NCBI GenBank assembly: GCA_947254385.1
Contig: CAMYCP010000050.1
Coordinates: 1-8,308 of the forward strand
Direction: 5' to 3'
Length of the DNA: 8,308 nt
From: an uncultured Filifactor sp.
GTDB lineage: Bacteria; Bacillota; Clostridia; Peptostreptococcales; Filifactoraceae
Shown here one piece after another: positions 1-8,308 of this stretch. The translations under genes were made by a program, and so were the position numbers. Below the pieces are notes generated by a model that saw only the letters and a list, made by a program, of their open reading frames with translations, searched no databases and had not been told where the DNA came from. The stretch's first letter is position 1. The number at the start of each line of letters is the position of its first letter.

Positions 1-102
1 ATTAAATTCCGGTTAGATATAATACTACATTTTTTAAAGCTAATCAGTATTAGAAATTTTTTCAACCACTCCCCCATTTTTTAAAAGCATTTGAATAATT
101 TA
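1..102. other. AT-rich intergenic stretch, no supported gene
   Basis: This stretch lies beyond the terminator of the lipoprotein gene and is very AT-rich. A plus-strand frame is open from position 1 to a TAA at 82-84. A minus-strand frame with an ATG at 75-77 is open to the window edge. Neither has a convincing ribosome binding site or a recognisable protein sequence. Two near-identical short runs (CATTTTTTAAAGC at 28-40, and the same with one extra A at 75-88) are probably low-complexity chance. Confidence 0.4.
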
Positions 103-136
103 CAAAGAAAAACTCTCCCAGTTTTTCTGAGAGAGT
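103..136 (-). terminator. Rho-independent terminator of the lipoprotein gene
   Basis: Read on the minus strand, a 10-bp stem (ACTCTCTCAG pairing with CTGGGAGAGT, one T-G wobble) closes an AAAAA loop and is followed by TTTTTCTTTG. The stem arms are at 112-121 and 127-136 on the window. The hairpin starts four bases after the TAA stop at 140-142, as expected for an intrinsic terminator. Because no good terminator is visible after gyrA, this may also be where transcripts reading through from the gyrase operon end. Confidence 0.9.
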
Positions 137-139
137 CCT

Positions 140-577
140 TTACTTATTTATATAATTTTCTAAGCTTTCCCGGCTTTCTGATATTTTGTCAAGACTTGTC
201 CCTTCACTTTGCAGCCCTTCTTCTACTTCATCTCGAGAGAAGCTAAAGATTTCTTTTTCTTCTTCATCTACATAAGATAGGTTGCCTAAATTTTTTATTA
301 GGGCAAGGGTTGTGGCTGCATATTTAAACAATTCTTCTTTTTCTAGGCCTTCAAAATTTTTGCAGTAGACCCTTAAGCCATAGGGTTCTTTTTCTGATAG
401 GATTTTTATCTCTCCCGTTTCAAAGTTTTTAGGATATTCTTGCCTAGAGACTATTTGTGAGACTTTTGTATTGTCGCCAACAAAATCTGTCTTAAAGTCA
501 TAGAGAGCCGCCTCTTTTTTCTTGCAAGAAGAGAGTATTAAGACCAGGGCAAAAATTATAGGAATTAATTTTTTCAC
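140..577 (-). CDS. Small secreted lipoprotein, DUF4825-like
   Basis: This encodes a predicted lipoprotein of 145 residues. The N-terminus is MKK followed by a hydrophobic stretch (residues 4-15) and the lipobox LSSC, so signal peptidase II should cleave before Cys18 and leave the mature protein anchored on the outer face of the membrane. The mature part has a charged Lys linker, then FVGDN (32-36), EPYGL (64-68), a hydrophobic LALIKNLGNLSY segment (91-102) and FSFSRDEVEEGL (111-122). The order of the GDN-x-KV, EPYGL and LIxN-like motifs matches my memory of DUF4825, a family of unknown role found as stand-alone lipoproteins and as tails of BlaR1/M56-type proteins in Firmicutes. The start is GTG at 575-577, the only in-frame start giving a complete signal peptide; upstream AAAGAG is a modest ribosome binding site. 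Arginine codons include AGG, which seemed uncommon in the gyrase genes, hinting at a different history, but I did not count this systematically. The gene lies 176 bases downstream of gyrA on the same strand and has its own terminator. Confidence 0.85.
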   Translation of the reverse strand: MKKLIPIIFALVLILSSCKKKEAALYDFKTDFVGDNTKVSQIVSRQEYPKNFETGEIKILSEKEPYGLRVYCKNFEGLEKEELFKYAATTLALIKNLGNLSYVDEEEKEIFSFSRDEVEEGLQSEGTSLDKISESRESLENYINK

Positions 578-604
578 ACTATCATCTCTTTACTAAATTT
601 TTGT

Positions 605-751
605 GATGAGCTTATTCGTCTAATGAGAGAGCTTGAAAATGATAGAAATTCTTTTGAAAAAATGGGAATTTCTTATGAAGAAAAAGCTTTTTATGATATT
701 TTGATAAACGTGAGAAACAAATACGAATTTCCGTATAAAAATGTAACTTGA
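605..751 (+). pseudogene. hsdR (fragment): Remnant of type I restriction enzyme R subunit (HsdR C-terminal region)
   Basis: A plus-strand frame, open from 569 to the TGA at 749-751, reads DELIRLMRELENDR, then EEKAFYDIL and VRNKYEF. These match the helical C-terminal region of EcoR124-like HsdR proteins (motor subunits of type I restriction-modification systems), where a DELI..L...L, EEKAFYDIL and VRDKxxFEYP pattern is common just before the last 50-60 residues. The fragment has no helicase or nuclease part, no plausible start with a ribosome binding site, and lacks the expected C-terminal tail: resemblance ends near codon 737-742 and the frame stops three codons later, right beside the gyrA stop codon. 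Its left side fades at about 600, where the lipoprotein leader begins. GC by hand count is about 27%, lower than the flanking gyrase genes. It should be non-functional. The family call rests on memory of the motif, not on a search. Confidence 0.75.
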
Positions 752-753
752 AT

Positions 754-3183
754 TTATTCGATATCTTCCGCCGTTATTTTAGCAAACGAGACTATGTCCG
801 TGTCGTCCGACGTGCGCATGAGTCTCACTCCTGAGGTTGCTCTGCTTAATACGGATATGTCGGATACTTTCATTCTTATGAGTGTTCCATCCGAGTTTAT
901 TATTATGATTTCGTCTTCATTGTCCACGACATCTGCGCCTATCAGACTGCCTGTTTTATCGTTTATTTTGTAAGTCTTAAGTCCTTTTCCGCCGCGATTT
1001 TGGATGGTGTATTCGCTGAGGGCGGTGCGCTTGCCGTATCCTCTTTCCGAGATTACAAGGAGGTCTTTGTCTTTTTCATATATCGTCATGGATACGATGG
1101 CGTCATTTTTGGAAAGTTTCATGGCACGTACCCCTTGTGCGGTTCTTCCCATACTTCTTATGTCTTTTTCGTTGAATATGATGGTTTTTCCGGTTTTTGA
1201 CGTACAGACTATGTCCCGTTTGCCGTCTGTAAGTGCAGTAGAGATGAGTTTGTCGTCTTCTTTCAATTTTATTGCGATAAGTCCTTTTCGTGTGCTGTTT
1301 TTAAATTCCTTTATCGGTGTTTTTTTGACGGTTCCGTTTTTCGTGCAGAGTACCACGTATTTATCTTCTTCCGTTTCTTCCACTTTAAGCATGGTGCTTA
1401 TCTTTTCACCGCCATCAAGCGTGAGGAGGTTTACTATGTTGGTGCCTTTGGAAGTGCGTGATGTTTCCGCAATTTGATAGGCGTTAAGTTTATAAATTTT
1501 GCCTTTGTCGGTAAAAAATAAAAGCAGGCTATGGGTTGTGGCTGTAATTATTTCTTTCACGTAGTCTTCATCACGTGTCGAAATTGAAGATATGCCTTTG
1601 CCGCCGCGTTTTTGTGTTTTGTAGTCGTCGAGACTTCCTCTTTTTATATATCCGAGCGCCGTCATGGTTATGGTTACATCTTCGTCTGCAATAAGGTCGG
1701 TTATTTCAAGTTCTTTTGTTTCTTCCAAAAATTCGGTGCGCCTTTTGTCGGAATATTTTTCTTTTATTTCCGTTATTTCCGTTTTTATTATGTTTTTAAG
1801 TTTTTCCGGATTTTTTAAGACTTCCGTGTAGTATGCTATTTTTTCCGTCAAGTCTTTGCTTTCAGCTATCAGTTTTTCACGTTCCATTCCCTGCAGACGT
1901 CTCATTTGCATATCCAAAATGGCTTTTGCCTGAATTTGCGAAAGGTTGAACCGTTCGACAAGTTTGTCCGTCGCATCGGTGTATGAAGAACGAATTATGT
2001 TTATCACTTCGTCGATGTTGTCTATCGCCTTAATCAGTCCTTCGAGTATGTGATTTCGATCCAGAGCTTTTTTGAGATTAAATTCGGTGCGTCTTGTTAT
2101 TACATCAATTTGATGATTGATATAATGTTCAAGTATTTCTTTTAAGGTCAATATTTTAGGTTCGTTATTTACAAGCGCCAGCATTATTACTGAAAATGTC
2201 TGTTGGAGAGGTGAATATTTGTAAAGTCGGTTCAATATTATTTCCGGATTTGCGTCACGTCTAAGGTCGATTACTATTTGTATGCCTTTGCGGTTACTCA
2301 TGTCTTTTACCGAAACCATGCCGTCTATTTTTTTTGTTTTTATAAGTTCGTCGATACGTGTAACCAGTCTCGCTTTGTTTACCTGATACGGTATTTCCGT
2401 TACTATTATACGACTTTTACCGTTTTTTATTTTTTCAATTTTCGTTTTGGCACGTTGTACTATTCGTCCTCTGCCGGTTCTGTAGGCGTCAATTATGCCG
2501 GATTTTCCCATGATGTATGCACCTGTCGGAAAGTCGGGGCCTTTGATGTATTTCATTATGTCTTTTATGTCGGCGTCTTCGTGATCTAGTAGATAGACCG
2601 TCGCATCTATAACTTCCCCCAAGTTGTGCGGCGGTATGGAGGTTGCCATGCCGACGGCTATACCGTTTGCGCCGTTTATGAGGAGGTTCGGGTATCGTGA
2701 CGGCAGGACGACGGGTTCCATGAGTTCTTCATCATAGTTCGGCATGAAGTCTACAGTTTCTTTGTCGATGTCACGGAGCATTTCCTGCGCCAGTTTTTGC
2801 ATACGGGATTCGGTATAACGCATTGCGGCGGCGCTGTCTCCGTCTATCGAGCCGAAGTTGCCGTGGCCGTCAACCAGCGGGTATCTTATGGCAAAATCTT
2901 GCGCAAGTTTTACAAGTGCATCATATACCGACGTATCTCCGTGCGGGTGGTAGTGACCCAGCACGTCGCCGACTATGGTGGCGGATTTTCTGTACGGTTT
3001 ATCGGGAGTTAGAGAATTTTCGTTCATACTGTATAAAATTCTGCGGTGTACGGGCTTTAAGCCGTCTCTTACATCGGGCAGGGCTCTGCCTACAATGACA
3101 CTCATGGAGTATTCAATGTAGGATTTTTTCATTTCTTCTTTTATTTCACGTTCTACGATACGTTCTTTTGTATCTTCGGACAT
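754..3183 (-). CDS. gyrA: DNA gyrase subunit A
   Basis: GyrA breaks and rejoins both DNA strands in the A2B2 gyrase that introduces negative supercoils. At 809 residues it has normal length. The N-terminal breakage-reunion domain (about 1-490) carries [20 protein letters not shown] (32-51), the quinolone region [15 protein letters not shown] (76-90) and the catalytic Arg122-Tyr123 pair in AAMRYTESR. The C-terminal pinwheel (about 495-805) has the GyrA box QKRGGKG at 524-530, which marks gyrase rather than topoisomerase IV, and a related QNRGGKG at 728-734. Thr84 and Asp88 stand at the positions of E. coli Ser83 and Asp87. Thr is a natural residue there in several genera, so no resistance change is evident. 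The ATG at 3181-3183 follows AAAGAGGG with four A bases between, 15 bases after the gyrB stop. It is the last gene of the operon. I see no inteins or frameshifts. Confidence 0.99.
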   Translation of the reverse strand: MSEDTKERIVEREIKEEMKKSYIEYSMSVIVGRALPDVRDGLKPVHRRILYSMNENSLTPDKPYRKSATIVGDVLGHYHPHGDTSVYDALVKLAQDFAIRYPLVDGHGNFGSIDGDSAAAMRYTESRMQKLAQEMLRDIDKETVDFMPNYDEELMEPVVLPSRYPNLLINGANGIAVGMATSIPPHNLGEVIDATVYLLDHEDADIKDIMKYIKGPDFPTGAYIMGKSGIIDAYRTGRGRIVQRAKTKIEKIKNGKSRIIVTEIPYQVNKARLVTRIDELIKTKKIDGMVSVKDMSNRKGIQIVIDLRRDANPEIILNRLYKYSPLQQTFSVIMLALVNNEPKILTLKEILEHYINHQIDVITRRTEFNLKKALDRNHILEGLIKAIDNIDEVINIIRSSYTDATDKLVERFNLSQIQAKAILDMQMRRLQGMEREKLIAESKDLTEKIAYYTEVLKNPEKLKNIIKTEITEIKEKYSDKRRTEFLEETKELEITDLIADEDVTITMTALGYIKRGSLDDYKTQKRGGKGISSISTRDEDYVKEIITATTHSLLLFFTDKGKIYKLNAYQIAETSRTSKGTNIVNLLTLDGGEKISTMLKVEETEEDKYVVLCTKNGTVKKTPIKEFKNSTRKGLIAIKLKEDDKLISTALTDGKRDIVCTSKTGKTIIFNEKDIRSMGRTAQGVRAMKLSKNDAIVSMTIYEKDKDLLVISERGYGKRTALSEYTIQNRGGKGLKTYKINDKTGSLIGADVVDNEDEIIIINSDGTLIRMKVSDISVLSRATSGVRLMRTSDDTDIVSFAKITAEDIE

Positions 3184-3198
3184 TTTTCCCTCTTTTCG

Positions 3199-5175
<1,977 letters not shown>

Positions 5176-5179
5176 TTAG

Positions 5180-6232
5180 CTAAGTTATCGTGCCGTTATA
5201 TACGTAAAAATGCTTGCCGTCGATGTCGCTTTTTTCGGCGGAAGTTATGAAAGTCTGGTTTATTCCCGTATATTCAGTTATATTGTTGCGCCGTGTGAGG
5301 TCAAGTTCGCTGAAAATATCGTCGAGGAGAACTACGGGATACTCCCCGTCTATGCTTAAAATCATGGCAATCTCGGAAAGTTTTAAGGAGGCGGCGGCAC
5401 TCTTTTTTTGACCTTGAGAGCCGAAATTTTTAAGTTCGACATCATTTATCAAGATACTGAAATCGTCCTTATGCACTCCTCGGGAGGTGTACCCCCTGAA
5501 CATATCTTCCTGCCGTACACTCTGCAGTACTTCCGTATAATCGTCTTCATTTTTTATATTCGGAGTATATTTTATTATCAGGTTTTCCATATCGTTTGAA
5601 ATTAAGGCATGATTTTCGGCGGCTCGAATGTTTAAATCTTCCAAAAATTCCGTTCTGTATTTCATAATCTCTTTACCTTCTTTTGCAAGCTGAGTTTCGT
5701 ACACGCTTATTAAATCCGGATCGGGTTTTTCCGTTTTAAGAAGGAGGTTTCGCCTCTCCAAAATCTTATAATAATCACGCAAAAACGAATAATATCTCGG
5801 CCGCATCTGGGAAATTTCACGATCGACAAAAAGTCGGCGTTCTTTAGGGCCTTCACGAATTATTTTTAAATCTTCCGGAGAAAATACCACCGTGTTTAAA
5901 ATGCCGAACATATCGGATATTTTTTCTATTGCAACGCCGTTTATCTTGACCGCCTTGTTTTTAAACCGGCTCAGGCGCATTTCAATATTGAAGTTTCCGT
6001 GTATGTTTTCTACATCCGCTACTATAAAAGCCTCTTTTTCGCCGATTTTGATAAGGTTTGAATCCGTTTTTACACGAAACGACTTGCCGACCGACAGCAT
6101 ACATATCGCCTCAAGCAAATTTGTTTTGCCGTGACCGTTCGGCCCTTCCAAAATATTTTTTCCGGGATAAAACTCAATTTTAAGCTCGGAATAATTTCTG
6201 AAATTTTTAAGATATAACCTTCTAACCAACAT
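5180..6232 (-). CDS. recF: DNA replication/repair protein RecF
   Basis: RecF is an SMC-like ATPase that binds gapped DNA and, with RecO and RecR, helps load RecA in single-strand gap repair. The 350-residue product begins MLVRRLYLKNFRNY, the usual RecF N-terminus. The Walker A motif is EGPNGHGKTN (29-38, Lys36). FSPEDL (117-122) and GVHKDD (252-257) are family landmarks. The ABC signature region is FGSQGQKKSAA (270-280), Walker B is VVLLDD (300-305) and the D-loop is SELD (308-311). The length is slightly short for the family but both ends look complete. The start ATG (6230-6232) comes one base after the yaaA TGA (stop-T-start reads TGATATG), with only a weak GAAG upstream, so translation is probably coupled to yaaA. 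The stop is TAG at 5180-5182. Confidence 0.98.
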   Translation of the reverse strand: MLVRRLYLKNFRNYSELKIEFYPGKNILEGPNGHGKTNLLEAICMLSVGKSFRVKTDSNLIKIGEKEAFIVADVENIHGNFNIEMRLSRFKNKAVKINGVAIEKISDMFGILNTVVFSPEDLKIIREGPKERRLFVDREISQMRPRYYSFLRDYYKILERRNLLLKTEKPDPDLISVYETQLAKEGKEIMKYRTEFLEDLNIRAAENHALISNDMENLIIKYTPNIKNEDDYTEVLQSVRQEDMFRGYTSRGVHKDDFSILINDVELKNFGSQGQKKSAAASLKLSEIAMILSIDGEYPVVLLDDIFSELDLTRRNNITEYTGINQTFITSAEKSDIDGKHFYVYNGTIT

Positions 6233-6233
6233 A

Positions 6234-6446
6234 TCATTCGACTTCTATCAGCGTACCGGAGGTTTCGACCTTGTCCGAAACCCGTATTTTTTTGCCTCTA
6301 TGCGTCTCCGTCTCTCCGTTTACTTTAACCTGTTCGGATAGAATCAACACTTTGGCATCTCCTCCCGAACTTACTGTATTTGTAACTTTGAGCAGTTGTT
6401 CAAGTTTTATAAAATCACCTTTAAGTTTAAAAGTTTTTTTAGTCAT
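6234..6446 (-). CDS. yaaA: S4 domain RNA-binding protein YaaA
   Basis: This 70-residue protein consists almost entirely of an S4-type RNA-binding fold. SSGGDAKVLI (26-35), VKVNGE (40-45) and HRGKKIRVSDKV (49-60) are the usual landmarks of the YaaA family encoded between dnaN and recF in Firmicutes. Its exact job is not settled; the fold suggests binding of structured RNA such as rRNA. The ATG at 6444-6446 is preceded by TTGGAG with about 5 bases between, a better ribosome binding site than those of the downstream genes, consistent with its place at the head of the operon. Homologues are usually about the same length. It almost abuts recF. Confidence 0.95.
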   Translation of the reverse strand: MTKKTFKLKGDFIKLEQLLKVTNTVSSGGDAKVLILSEQVKVNGETETHRGKKIRVSDKVETSGTLIEVE

Positions 6447-6455
6447 ATTTTCTCC

Positions 6456-6470
6456 AAATTATTATAATTT
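6456..6470. promoter_or_regulatory. Perfect 15-base palindrome in the yaaA leader
   Basis: AAATTAT-T-ATAATTT is a perfect inverted repeat around one central base. It lies directly upstream of the yaaA ribosome binding site (6452-6455) and downstream of the predicted start of transcription. It could be an operator or just AT-rich chance. Most of it is contained in the 21-base repeat that recurs at 8271-8291. Confidence 0.3.
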
Positions 6471-6477
6471 CAATATT
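6457..6477 (+). repeat. 21-base direct repeat, copy 1
   Basis: This is an exact 21-base match to 8271-8291 in the same orientation, beginning AATTATTATAAT and ending TCAATATT. It lies in the untranslated leader of the yaaA operon. A TTGTACA follows both copies, after 6 bases here and 9 bases in the other copy. The sequence is almost all A/T (one C), so some chance similarity must be allowed for. Confidence 0.6.
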
Positions 6478-6489
6478 ACATACTTGTAC

Positions 6490-6518
6490 AGTATAACAGA
6501 TAATAGAAAAATAATCAA
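6490..6518 (-). promoter_or_regulatory. Proximal promoter of the yaaA-recF-gyrB-gyrA operon
   Basis: On the minus strand TTGATT (6513-6518) and TATACT (6490-6495) are separated by exactly 17 bases. A TGT directly before the -10 gives an extended -10 element. This is a good sigma-A type promoter. Transcription would begin near 6483 and give a leader of about 37 bases before yaaA. An imperfect TACT...AGTA inverted repeat (6481-6493) overlaps the -10 and start point. Confidence 0.65.
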
Positions 6519-6570
6519 AAAAATCAATTTTTATCTTATACTTTCATCATCAATAAATTTTCCGTAGGAC

Positions 6571-6579
6571 ATTATAACA
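6571..6579 (-). promoter_or_regulatory. Possible distal extended -10 promoter for the yaaA operon
   Basis: The minus strand reads TGT-TATAAT, a perfect -10 with the TGN extension. A TTGACT lies only 12 bases upstream, too close for a normal -35, so the element would rely on the extended -10. Transcription would begin near 6564 with a leader of about 118 bases. It is weaker evidence than the proximal promoter. Confidence 0.4.
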
Positions 6580-6621
6580 CATTTATAAAGTCAAAAAAAA
6601 AAGCATTAAAATCTGAACAGT

Positions 6622-6630
6622 TGTGTAAAA
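6622..6630 (-). promoter_or_regulatory. Single DnaA-box-like site next to the guaB promoter
   Basis: TGTGTAAAA on the plus strand is TTTTACACA on the minus strand, which fits the relaxed DnaA box TTWTNCACA. Another match, TTATTCACA, is inside guaB at 6898-6906. A nine-base relaxed motif is expected about once in a window of this size and composition, so the site alone does not indicate an origin. Confidence 0.2.
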
Positions 6631-6635
6631 ATATG

Positions 6636-6644
6636 TGATATACT
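6636..6644 (+). promoter_or_regulatory. Promoter of guaB (extended -10)
   Basis: TGA-TATACT is an extended -10 element. The best -35 candidate is TGAACA at 6614-6619 with a long 19-base spacer; TTGTGT at 6621-6626 is too close. A run of ten A at 6593-6602 could act as an upstream activating element. The start would be near 6651, giving a leader of about 42 bases, too short for a purine riboswitch, and no such fold is visible. Confidence 0.55.
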
Positions 6645-6656
6645 TATCAGAAATAA

Positions 6657-8156
<1,500 letters not shown>

Positions 8157-8159
8157 TGA

Positions 8160-8178
8160 TTTCAGGTTACTTCTGAAA
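8160..8178 (+). terminator. Possible weak terminator after guaB
   Basis: TTTCAG (8160-8165) pairs with CTGAAA (8173-8178) around a 7-base loop, four bases after the guaB stop. The stem is only 6 bp and the following AATTTG lacks a proper T run, so termination efficiency is doubtful. Confidence 0.3.
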
Positions 8179-8205
8179 AATTTGAAAATGTAAAAATATA
8201 AAAAT

Positions 8206-8228
8206 ATAAGTTTTTAGATAGAACTTAT
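8206..8228. terminator. AT-rich hairpin, possible terminator on the minus strand
   Basis: ATAAGTTTT (8206-8214) pairs with AGAACTTAT (8220-8228), with one G-T pair, around a TAGAT loop. On the minus strand it is followed by ATTTTTATATTTTTA, so it could stop a convergent transcript from the right. On the plus strand it is followed by A-rich DNA. The stem has little G/C. Confidence 0.25.
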
Positions 8229-8270
8229 TATAAAAAACGTTACCGCTAAGATTATCATAATAAAATTATT

Positions 8271-8291
8271 AATTATTATAATTTCAATATT
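8271..8291 (+). repeat. 21-base direct repeat, copy 2
   Basis: This is identical over 21 bases to 6457-6477 and lies 115 bases beyond the guaB stop codon. Together the copies bracket guaB and its promoter in a segment of about 1.8 kb. It keeps the core palindrome AATTAT-T-ATAATT, and TTGTACA follows at 8301-8307 at the window edge. Confidence 0.6.
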
Positions 8292-8308
8292 TTTAGCTAT
8301 TTGTACAT

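Larger units (their letters stand above)
8157..8308. other. AT-rich region downstream of guaB
   Basis: The 152 bases to the window edge hold two weak hairpins and one repeat copy, listed separately. A plus-strand frame from 8218 to the edge would encode a strongly hydrophobic run (IIIIKLLIIIISIFLAIC), but it has no canonical start codon. A minus-strand ATG at 8256-8258 gives only a 14-residue hydrophobic peptide without a ribosome binding site. Neither is called as a gene. Confidence 0.4.

Noticed and set aside
1..77. Minus-strand frame from the ATG at 75-77 running off the left edge
   Set aside because: There is no ribosome binding site and the 25 visible residues match nothing I recognise. 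It could equally be chance in AT-rich DNA.
721..736. ATACG...CGTAT inverted repeat as gyrA terminator
   Set aside because: The stem is only five pairs (six with a wobble) and no T run follows on the minus strand. It is also explained as part of the hsdR-derived sequence.
1004..1477. Long plus-strand open frame opposite gyrA
   Set aside because: It is the reverse complement of clear gyrA coding sequence, has no ribosome binding site and shows no recognisable motif.
2908..2960. Fluoroquinolone-resistance change in gyrA (Thr84 where E. coli has Ser83)
   Set aside because: Thr at this position is the natural residue in several genera, and Asp88 (E. coli Asp87) is intact, so the sequence does not support acquired resistance.
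8218..8308. Start of a hydrophobic membrane or signal peptide gene at the right edge
   Set aside because: There is no ATG, GTG or TTG start in the frame and no ribosome binding site. The run of Ile and Leu follows from the AT-rich repeat sequence.

Overview
This window looks like the chromosome of a low-GC Gram-positive bacterium (Firmicutes/Bacillota sensu lato). The supporting evidence is the conserved block yaaA-recF-gyrB-gyrA, which in Firmicutes normally follows dnaA-dnaN at the replication origin, together with strong AGGAGG-like ribosome binding sites, AT-rich intergenic DNA and a lipoprotein of a Firmicute-type family. The style of the proteins and the moderate GC of the housekeeping genes would suit an anaerobic coccus of the Tissierellia/Peptoniphilaceae group. 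That placement is inference only.

Layout from left to right. Positions 1-102 are AT-rich with no supportable gene. Positions 103-136 hold a clear rho-independent terminator for the minus-strand gene at 140-577, a small DUF4825-like lipoprotein. Between that gene and gyrA, on the opposite strand, lies a remnant of about 50 codons from the C-terminal part of a type I restriction enzyme R subunit (hsdR), truncated at both ends. Positions 754-6446 are a compact minus-strand operon, transcribed yaaA, recF, gyrB, gyrA. recF starts one base after the yaaA stop, gyrA starts 15 bases after the gyrB stop, and only the 67-base recF-gyrB gap is loose. Positions 6447-6692 form a divergent, AT-rich control region with promoter candidates for both sides. 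guaB (IMP dehydrogenase) runs rightward from 6693 to 8156. The last 152 bases are AT-rich and hold two weak hairpins and the second copy of a 21-base repeat whose first copy is in the yaaA leader.

The main operon makes DNA gyrase (GyrA2GyrB2, negative supercoiling), the RecF recombination mediator and a small S4-type RNA-binding protein. guaB makes XMP for guanine nucleotide synthesis and has no visible functional link to the operon. The genes are intact, with all key catalytic residues in place. I do not see a new multi-gene system. The most interesting items are the trapped hsdR fragment, the 21-base direct repeat bracketing guaB, and the absence of dnaA-dnaN upstream of yaaA.
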